This document shows, in pieces, positions 56,201-64,000 of a stretch of DNA of 64,000 bases. The stretch spans positions 2,008,378 to 2,072,377 of the forward strand of contig NW_022985165.1 in assembly GCF_010093535.1 (NCBI RefSeq), read 5' to 3'. Both the position numbers and the translations under genes were made by a program. Source of the stretch: Lindgomyces ingoldianus. Taxonomy: Eukaryota; Ascomycota; Dothideomycetes; Pleosporales; Lindgomycetaceae. A model generated the notes under the pieces. It did not search any database and was not told where the DNA came from. It worked only from the letters and a program-made list of their open reading frames with translations. How positions within the stretch are numbered: the stretch's first letter is position 1; each line of letters begins with the position of its first letter.

Positions 56201-58716
56201 GTTTTACTATTATAATCTTATTATTAGCTTTAATAACTTTTATAGTAATATTATAATAGTTTTTTTAAAAAAAAATAAAGATTATAAAAGCTTTAATAAT
56301 TAATTTAGTAGGCTTATTATTTTTAAAGTAGAGGTCCTACTAGAGGCTAAAATACTTATTAGTAATTAGCATTTAACTCTACTTTTTTATAATGCTTTAT
56401 GCTTTATATGCATAGAAATTAATTAATAGTCTTTTACTAAGTTTACTATTACTAATTTATAGTATGTAGCTAATTTATTATTATATCTTAGCTTTACTAT
56501 ATAAGTTATATTAAACTATTATAATTTCTTTAATTTACACCCCCTTAGCTTACTATATAAGGTGTTAAAGTGTAGCTAGTCTAGAGTGTTCTAGACACTT
56601 ATGCTATAGCTCTACTAATGCCTTTTATAGACTATGTTTAGTTTTTATGTTAATTATGTGTGTATAATATAAGCTCTTTTATAGTAAATAGTACCTTAAC
56701 ACTTATTAGCTATAGATTTTTATAAAATTTTTAATTATTATTTTATCTAAAGCCTTTAAAGTAGTTAGCTTTACTTATATGTCCTACTAGATTTCTTTTT
56801 ATTGCAGTAGGCAGAATAAGACTAGGTTACACAGCAAGTCTAGGCATAGTGTAGTGTTATGTAGTATAAGACTGTATGCTTAACTATGTGTTCTATGCTT
56901 ACTTTTTAAGCTTAGTGTAATTAATTTATAGCTTTAAATTTATATATAAGAGTTTTTAAACTAGATAAAGTCTTTTAGTGTTAGTAAATAATAGTTATAA
57001 ATTTAATTAAAATTATTTATAATATAGTATATTAAGCTTAAGTTAAGAATAAATAATTCTTTTAGTAAATATCTATTTTAGTTTAAATTAACTATAGCTA
57101 GTAATGTAGCTGCCTTAACTCTTAATACTTTCTAGCTTTTAAGTTAGTCTTTTTATATCTCTAGTATAGGTATATGTAAACTCTTTAAGATTAGTATCTT
57201 TAAATTATGTCTACACTACTCTTTAAGTAAGCCTTAAAATTTTAAGTTATGCTTACACTTTAATGCTATAAGCTTTTTAACTCTTTTATTTAGTATTTAC
57301 TAGTCTAGTGCTCTGCCTAGATAGACATAGAAGCAGTTCTTTAGTGCATAGATGTGTCTATATATAGAACATTTAGTGCTTCTTATTTTAGTAAGTTTTT
57401 AGCTTAAAAATAACTTCTTATTATTTTTTTAATAATGTTAATGTTAAGGTTTACTTTATTTTCTTAATATTATAACTTCTATACTATAAGTGTTCTTATT
57501 TATGCCCTAGGTAGTCTTTTTACTTTTAGTAAAGTATAATAAGTTATCTATTATAAAGGTAGCTTTATGCTTTTTTATATATATTAGATAATTTAACATT
57601 ATATGTTCTTAAAAGCGCTTTATTATTTCTTTTTAATTTATGTTTAGTGCAAACTGTCTACTTTCCTAAAAGGTTATAGACTAATAAAAGGCAACTTTAT
57701 TTATAATAGTTAGAAAGTTCTTTATAACAGCATTAAACTGCGTTGTTTCTAGAACATTTTGTGTCTCTGCTTCTATAGCAGCGTAATTATACTCTGCTAG
57801 CTACAGGTTTTATATGCTTACGTTTCTTAGCAGCTTTAGAGATGTATTATATTAGTTACACATATGTTCTTATTTAAATTAGTTGTTAACACCTACTGTA
57901 GCTTTAAGGTTTATAATTTACTGTCTAAGTAGTTAATCTAGGGAACAGCATGTACGCTGCAGATGCAGGCTAACTATTAACTAGATAAAGACAATAATCT
58001 GTTAAAGGCTTAATTACTCTCTTTTATAATTATGTCTGTTACTCTTGTACTTGTTAGCCTTAATCTTATAGTATTTAATAGCTTCTTTAAAGGCTCTAAC
58101 ACTGCTTGTTAATAGCTTGTTTATGTGCGTACATGTTTTAACGTTAGAGGCTAGTGAAAACTTAGCTATTAGCGGCATCTCTAGAGCTCTTAGTTTGGAG
58201 ATTATTTAGATGGTCAACTTAGGATCTACTTGCGGCCAGATGCTGTGCGCTACACATCTCAATTGCAGCTGCATCATCCAGGCTCTGTAGTCGGTGTGGT
58301 CTCGAAGGACGACTGTCGCGTCTCGAGGAGGCTGGGTGGCCATTTTGTATTAATAGAGGCACTGAGACTCTTAATTGTTAGATTAAAGCACTGTTTCTAG
58401 GCTTCCTAAGATAAATAATAGGTTTAGATATAATGTATAGGATAATTAATTTATTGTATTAATTTATTAATCCTTTTTCTGCTCTACTTGTGTTGCTCAG
58501 CTTTTGTTTTTCTAATCTAAGTCCCTCGCGCACTAGCCCTATGCGCGACCAGCTTGCAACATGCTGCAATTTGCTGCAACATGCTGCAAAATGCTGCAAA
58601 ATGCTGCAACATGCAGCAATTTGCAGCAACATACTGTTCGAGCTCATTGCTCGTACTATGTAGCAGCTTTCGTCAAACGTTCCTCCTGTCTTGACAGTAG
58701 GTGCGCATATCTAACA
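53272..58716 (-). mobile_element. Full-length Ty1/copia LTR retrotransposon, RIP-decayed
   Basis: LTRs 53272-53591 (320 bp) and 58376-58716 (341 bp) are flanked by CTAAC (53267-53271 and 58717-58721). The 3' LTR is the left one: the complement of a polypurine tract (CACCCCCTCAGC) adjoins it at 53592. The minus-strand polyprotein starts near 58345 with MATQPPRDATVVLRDHTDYR and a Trp-containing gag segment. At about 54670-54625 the RT motif reads FFYINNFII, where the family has Y-V-D-D, so both catalytic Asp codons have become Asn as RIP predicts. Near 53830-53770 a legible VHVPSSKMLAD block followed by LTKALLASKW is the copia RNase H C-terminus. Both ends are less mutated than the middle. Confidence 0.9.
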
Positions 58717-58721
58717 CTAAC

Positions 58722-59219
58722 AGCTAGCTGCTTATAGTATAAGCGCTTAAGTAGTAAGAGTAAGAGTAGTGTACAGTGTGCACAGTGTATAAAGTAGGTA
58801 AAGTAAAGGCAACATGGTTCTAGTTCTATTACTCTTATCTTTCCTTTATACAGAGGAAAAGAGGGATATTTAGATGTTTGCGCATAGAGGTTCGCGCACA
58901 AGCATCATGTGACATAGATACGTGATCCTGCTCGTGCGCGATTGCTTGTATCTAGGCCGCAACGCTGCTGCTGCGTACAGACAAAAGAGGTATTTATTTT
59001 AGTGCTTTTTTAAGTTTTAAGATATAAAACTATAGATGTATACATATTTTTTTTAGTAGTTTAAGCTTATAGTTATTTTATTATGTCTATAATACTTTAT
59101 ATAGCCTAATACATTTTTCTATAAGTTTTTAAAAGGGTCTAGAGGTGCAGAGGTTCTTTATTTTAAGGTAGACATAATCTTTAAGGTAAATTTCTAGGCT
59201 AGGTTGTTGTGCCTTATTT
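58722..59219. other. Sequence between the copia element and the gypsy integrase remnant
   Basis: Balanced patches (58800-58990) alternate with AT-rich sequence. No gene is recognised. Confidence 0.4.
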
Positions 59220-59866
59220 ACATTCTATTCTATTATTATTTTTTTTAGCTAGCTTTAGCTTTAACTACTAACTTCTAGTGTAGTTTTAATAGGTTTAACA
59301 GGTAGATAACTATTTCTAGTAAGTCTATAGGTTAGTTTCTGTAAAGTGTGTAGTAAAAGTAGTAGCTAAAGTTAGCCTTATAAGAGGTTTCTTTTATTAT
59401 AGCAGATTCTACTGTGTTAATAGCAAGCTGTGCTATTAAAAGCTATTCTGCCTAATTATCTTAGTTATAGAATATATATTTTCTTAAATATCTTTCTACT
59501 TTAGCATTTACTTGTTTAGTCTGTCTGTCTGTTTACAGGTAATATGCTGTAGATAGTCTGTGTTCTATGCTTAAGTGCCTTACAGCAGCTTTTTAAAACT
59601 GGCTTATAAATAGCTTATCTTTATTAAAGATAATAACTTATAGGTAGCTATAGACTAAAACTATGTTTTATTTAAGTTTATAAATAAATCTTTTAGCTAT
59701 TATAGTTTTTTTTAAGGGCTACGTGTGTAGCAATTTTGTAGTTTTATCTAGAGCAACTGTTATTATATTAGAAAGTCTTTCTATGCTAGGTTTGCGTAAC
59801 AGCAGAAGTCTAGTTATAAAATCTATAGTTATTATTATTTATAGTTATATAAAGGCTTTAATAGGT
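59220..59866 (-). pseudogene. Gypsy integrase remnant
   Basis: On the minus strand, blocks corresponding to the integrase core are legible with stops between them: LSNIITVALDKTTKLLHT, then VIIFNKDKLFISQF, then HRLSTAYYL and VNAKVERYLRKYI. This is the gypsy-type order. The beginning of the core lies at the right edge, where a foldback element inserted at TA 59867-59868. The rest of that retroelement may continue at 63486. Confidence 0.75.
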
Positions 59867-60322
59867 TAACGTACTTCACAGGCAAGTTGCTTACACACCT
59901 AAGTTGCTTACTTTTACTAAGACCCTACTAAACTACTTTTCTTACACTAATGCATTTCTAACAACACTACTTAGACATGCTAAAAGAATATTAGATATAG
60001 CTTTCACTTTAAGCTTTTAAATAAAACATAAAACTCTTAAAGAAACATGCTATAGCTATGTATAAAGTCTTTTAAAAGATAATAAATAACTATAGCACTA
60101 GACAACTTTTATAAGCTAATTCTATAGCTAACTTACAGAGGCTAGGTAATAATAAAAAGAAGGTAATTATTAAGACTTAGGGTTGCCACTTTTTAGTAAT
60201 AGTAATTACTATTTTTCTAGTAATAGTAATTACTATTACTAGAGGTACGTAGTAATTACTATTTCTATAAATAGATATTTTATAGAAAAAGATTTTAAGT
60301 AGGAAAAGTAATAATTATTATA

Positions 60323-61422
60323 ACGTACTTCACAGGCGAGTTGCTCACACACCTAAGTCGCTTACTTTTGCTAAGACCCCACTAAACTACCCTTCTTACA
60401 CTAATGCATTCCCTATAACACTACTTAGACGCGCTAAAAGAATGTTAGATACAGCTTATGCTCTAAGCTTTTAAACAAGACATAAAACTCTTAAAGAAAT
60501 GTGCTATAGCTATATGTAAGGTCCTATAAAAGATAATAAATAACTACAGCGCTAGATAACCTTTAGAAGCTAATTCTATAGCTAAATTATAAAGGCTAGG
60601 CAATAAAAAGAAGTAGGTGATTATTAAGACTATACTTAAGCTATATGCGCAAGGAATTTCCTTTTAGATAGCATTTATAGCTAATATAGCTAATTCTTTG
60701 CGCGCTAAGCGTAATCTAGGCTATGTTTGCATAAACTAGCCTAGTATGTTTGTAAAGTGTTATTTAGAGCTTAAAGTAACATTTAAGCGTAAGTATAATT
60801 ATAAAAAAGCCCTTTACAAGAGTCCTAAGGTAATTTAGGGCAGGTTTAGCCTTATAGAGAATATTAAAGCTAAGTATAGCATCTAGAATAATAACACGTA
60901 CAACTTTAGTAAAATAAGGTTTATAATTAGCTAAATATCTTTTAACTATACTTGCGCTTAAAACTTTACTTTAAGCTCTAAATAACACTTTATAAACATA
61001 CTAGGCTAGTCTATGTAAACATAGCCTAGATTATACTTAGCGCGCAAAGAATTAGCTATACTAGCTATAAATACTATCTAAGAGGAAATTCCTTGCGCAT
61101 ATAGCTTAAGTATAGTCTTAACAATTACCTGCTTCTTTTTATTGCCTAGCCTTTATAATTTAGCTGTAGAATTAGCTTATAAAGGTTATCTAGCGCTATA
61201 GTTATTTATTGTCTTTTATAGCACTTTACATATAGCTATAGCACATTTCTTTAAGAGTTTTATGTCTTGTTTAAAAGCTTAGAGCATAAGCTGTATCTAA
61301 CATTCTTTTAGCGCGTCTAAGTAGTGTTATAGGGAATGCATTAGTGTAAGAAGGGTAGTTTAGTGGGGTCTTAGCAAAAGTAAGCGACTTAGGTGTGTGA
61401 GCAACTCGCCCGTGAAGTACGT
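60323..61422. mobile_element. Intact 1.1-kb foldback element inside the hAT-like element
   Basis: Ends ACGTACTTCACAGGCGAGTT and its inverse are flanked by TA (60321-60322 and 61423-61424). It has the same arm-loop-arm layout and the same 1100-bp length as the copy at 22570, but keeps GCGC and CGCGC sites, so it is among the least RIP-mutated members. It is the youngest foldback copy in this nest. Confidence 0.9.
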
Positions 61423-62069
61423 TAATAGTATATAATAATTTTTATGTCTCTAGTAATATATAAAGCTTTTTTATTTAAAAAAAACTATATAAGCTAAAGA
61501 AAACGTTAACAAGTAATTACTATAATTTAAACAACTATAATATATATAATAATAGTATATAATAACGCTATATAATACTATTTAACATATATATTTACTT
61601 TACTAAAGTTATTCTACTTATTAATATTACTAACTTTATTTATATTATATTATAATTTTAGTTTAAGTAAAAAGATTAATGTTAAAAAGATATATATTTT
61701 ATACTATATTTAGTAAGTAGATATTTTTATAATTGCTATTTCTATTCTTATAGTAAAAAGCAACTTTCTTATAATTATACTTTACCTAGTAGTTCTAAAG
61801 GAAAACAAAAACAAATAATAAATATAGAAGATAAAGAAGAGTTAGAAGAGTTAGAAGAGTTAGAAAATAAAAGTACTACTAGCGTCTCTAGTTATAATAG
61901 TACTACTAGTAGTTATATATAGTAAAACTGTAAATAAAAACTATTTAGTTTATTTTATTTTATTTAGTTTATTTTAGTTATATAATCTATTTAGTTATTT
62001 CTTTTACTTTAGTTATTTTTTATATTTAAGTTATTTAGTTTACTGAGTTTATTTAAGTTACTTAGTTTA

Positions 62070-62266
62070 TGTGGAGGATAAAATAGCCTGGCAGTAGCTG
62101 TTCAGAAGATCGGATGAAGTGACTCTGCTATCTAAGAGAGCTGAAGGCTCTCCTTATATACACCGAGCTTCGGAACATAATATCTCCAGATCCCGAGCTG
62201 CGTCCCAGGCTCTGAGCCCCAGTCCCAGGCTCCGAGCCCCAGCCAAGGATCTCAGTATACGCGACA
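62070..62266. repeat. Solo LTR (197 bp), target duplication GTTTA, not RIP-mutated
   Basis: It begins TGTGGAGGATAAAATAGC and ends TATACGCGACA. GTTTA flanks it at 62065-62069 and 62267-62271. It is inserted in a TTATTTAAG-type low-complexity tract (about 61930-62400) of the hAT-like element. Internally CCCAGGCTC(T/C)GAGCCCCAG is tandemly duplicated (about 62206-62243). Confidence 0.92.
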
Positions 62267-63485
62267 GTTTATTTAAGTTATTTAATTATTTAAGTTATTT
62301 AAGTTCCTTAGTTTACTTAAGTTATTTAGTTTATTTAGATTATTTAAATTATTTAGTTAGATTAGTTTATTTAGTTAAATTATTTTACTAAGTTTACTAA
62401 GTTTATCTAAATATAGTAGTCTAAGTAAAATAAGAAAAATAAAGTTAAAAGTGCTATAAATTTTAAATAGCTAATTAAGACTTATGCTATACTTTTATAC
62501 TATTTTTAGTAAATAGTAATTACTAGATTACTATAGTAATTACTATAGTAACAGTAATAGTAATTACTATAGTAATTACTATGCAACCTTTTAGCTCTAG
62601 TAATTACTATTACTAGAGCTAAAAGGTTGCATAGTAATTACTATAGTAATAGTAATTACTATTACTATAGTAAACAGCAACCCTGTTAAGACTATACTTA
62701 AGCTATATACACAAGGATTTTCCTCTTAGATAGCATTTATAGCTAATATAGCTAATTCTTTACACGCTAAGCATAATCTAGGCTATGTTAACATAAACTA
62801 GCTTAGTATATTTAAGAAGTGTTATCTAGAGCTTAAAGTAACATTTAAGTGTAGTACAACTATAAAAGAGCTCTTTATAAAAGTTCTAGAGTAATTTAGA
62901 GCAGGTTTAGCCTTGTAGAGAATATTAAAGCTAAGTATAGCATCTAGAATAATAACATGTACAACTTAAGCAAAATAGGCTTTATTATAGACTAAATATC
63001 TATTAACTATACTTATACTTAAAACTTTACATTAAGCTTTAAATAACACTTTATAAACATACTATGCTAGTTTATGCTAATATAGCCTAGATTACGCTTC
63101 GCGTGTAAAGAATTAGCTATATTAGCTATAAATGCTATTTAAGGGGAAAATCCTTACGCATATAGCTTAAGTATAGTCTTAATAATTACCTTCTTCTTAT
63201 TATTACCTAGCCTCTGTAAGTTAGCTATAGAATTAGCTTGTAAAGGTTATCTAGTGCTATAGTTATTTATTATTTTTTAAGAGACTTTGTACATAGCTGC
63301 AGCATGTTTCTTTAAGAGTTTTATGTTTTATTTAAAAGCTTAAAGTGTAAGCTATATCTAACATTCTTTTAGCACGTCTAAGTAGTGTTGTTAGAAATGC
63401 ATTAGTGTAGAAAGAGTAGTTTAGTAGGGTCTTAGTAAAAGTAAGTAACTTAGGTGTGTAAGCAACTCACCTGTGAAGTACGTTA

Positions 63486-63704
63486 TCTAGTTAAAGTTTA
63501 AAATAACATAACTATTTAATACTAATAATATAATGTTAGAAGCTAAGGTTTATAATAATAAAAAGGTAGTTTTAGATGCTTTTACTATTAATTTACAGAT
63601 GCAGGCAGATATACTAGTAGATAGAAACTTAAATTTAGTCTTAAAAACCTTTAACTATAACTTTAAAAAGTAAATGTTAGATAAGAATATAAAAGTATTA
63701 AGAT
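63486..63704 (+). other. AT-rich remnant to the right of the nest
   Basis: A short legible stretch on the plus strand (VVLDAFTINLQMQADILVDR at about 63570-63630) is protein-like but unassigned. It may be part of the element whose LTR starts at 63705 or of an older retroelement. Confidence 0.3.
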
Positions 63705-63919
63705 TGTGATAGCAAGCACTGTCTCTACTACTGTATAAAGCTAGGGAAGCAAGGTAGAGTAGGTCGGCTCTATTTCAGCTAAACTAGGATGGGGAGTAAA
63801 GAAGGCAAAAAGTTTTTGTAAGAGAAAAGCTTACGCAGCACTAAAGCGCTAGCGCGCTTACTTAACCCTTAGCAAGATTATATAACTAGCAGTAAAGCTT
63901 AATAAGTAGCACTGTTACA
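63705..63919 (-). repeat. 3' LTR (215 bp) of an element running off the window
   Basis: In reverse orientation it begins TGTAACAGTGC and ends GCTATCACA. It is the same length as the related LTR at 25289-25503. Directly to its right, TTACCCCCCTCTAAGG (63920-63935) is the complement of a polypurine tract. The element is therefore on the minus strand and its body lies beyond 64000. Confidence 0.85.
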
Positions 63920-64000
63920 TTACCCCCCTCTAAGGCAGGCTTGTCCCTAAGTCTGTAGCTATGTACAATAATAACATGTATAGCGTGTTCTCTAGCCTCT
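63920..64000 (-). mobile_element. Polypurine tract and 3' end of an LTR retrotransposon interior
   Basis: The complement of a polypurine tract is followed by a short piece of internal sequence cut by the window edge. Confidence 0.7.

Larger units (their letters stand above)
60178..62685. mobile_element. hAT-like DNA transposon, non-autonomous, 8-bp duplication TTAAGACT
   Basis: The ends read TAGGGTTGCC and GCAACCCTG, i.e. inverted (T/C)AGGGTTGC, the CAGGG-type terminus usual for hAT elements. The 8-bp duplication TTAAGACT (60170-60177 and 62686-62693), also typical of hAT, surrounds them. Subterminal regions are dense in AGTAATTACTA palindromes (60190-60262 and 62513-62670). Without its two insertions (60323-61422 and 62070-62266) it is about 1.2 kb. 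No transposase is legible; a short ELEELEELE-like stretch at about 61838 is the only protein-like piece. It should depend on an autonomous relative elsewhere. Confidence 0.85.
59869..63483. mobile_element. Foldback element of the Fot1-like family, outer layer of a nest
   Basis: The left end is ACGTACTTCACAGGCAAGTT after TA (59867-59868). The right end, GTGAAGTACGT before TA (63484-63485), is its inverse. The left arm is cut at TTAAGACT (60170-60177) by a hAT-like element and resumes at 62686. Without the insertion it is about 1.1 kb, like the copies at 22570 and 60323. Confidence 0.88.

Noticed and set aside
62119..62391. 90-codon open frame on the plus strand
   Set aside because: It starts inside the solo LTR 62070-62266 and continues through a TTATTTAAG low-complexity tract that gives a Leu/Tyr/Ser run; it is not a gene.

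Overview
The window looks like nuclear DNA of a filamentous ascomycete. The genes carry short introns (45-80 nt, one of 213 nt) with GT..AG borders and CTAAC/CTAAT branch sites. Long AT-rich blocks are saturated with TpA and packed with stop-riddled transposons, which is the pattern left by repeat-induced point mutation (RIP, CpA to TpA). Alternating GC-balanced gene islands and AT-rich repeat blocks resemble 'isochore' genomes of Pleosporales-type Dothideomycetes. That placement is an inference; no species is claimed.

Layout. 1-652: one end of a RIP-mutated Fot1/pogo-type transposon. 655-10,000: gene island with a six-exon gene for a conserved helical protein (minus strand, rebuilt here from 4074 to 1530), a zinc-pair/coiled-coil protein (8106-9635) and an 82-residue DnaJ-type CXXCXGXG mini-protein (9744-9992). 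10,020-16,100: two full-length decayed Fot1-like transposons in tandem, then two nested foldback derivatives, one with an assembly gap in its centre. 16,100-22,560: gene island with CDC20 (minus) and a kelch-BTB gene (plus) that diverge from one intergenic region. 22,570-28,750: foldback elements, solo LTRs, a decayed LTR retrotransposon and a 30-bp minisatellite. 28,756-32,947: small GC-balanced island split by a second Fot1-like transposon (29,813-31,924); it holds a small open frame and a newly modelled two-exon gene. 33,046-35,290: decayed retroelements. 35,290-37,100: small island with a tandem-repeat protein ORF and a 5'-truncated membrane-protein gene. 37,552-43,769: full-length Ty3/gypsy element (minus) with two younger solo LTR-like insertions. 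43,990-47,849: gypsy fragments. 47,944-48,368: a complete miniature LTR element (TRIM). 48,870-49,732: a small island carrying a solo copia LTR and a short signal-peptide-like ORF. 53,272-58,716: full-length Ty1/copia element (minus). 59,220-63,483: gypsy integrase interrupted by a four-level nest of DNA transposons and a solo LTR. 63,705-64,000: 3' LTR and polypurine tract of an LTR element that leaves the window.

Functionally, only the two large islands hold convincing housekeeping genes: cell-cycle control by Cdc20/APC-C and a kelch-BTB adaptor that may resemble fission-yeast Ral2. The rest is mostly a layered fossil record of transposition. Target-site duplications (TA for Fot1-type, 8 bp for a hAT-like element, 5 bp for LTR elements) allow the order of insertions to be read directly. 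The most unusual structures are the foldback elements built from an inverted duplication of the 5' end of a resident Fot1-like transposon, the complete 425-bp TRIM, the four-level nest, and a GC-AG intron in the kelch-BTB gene. All identifications are by eye; no database search was run.
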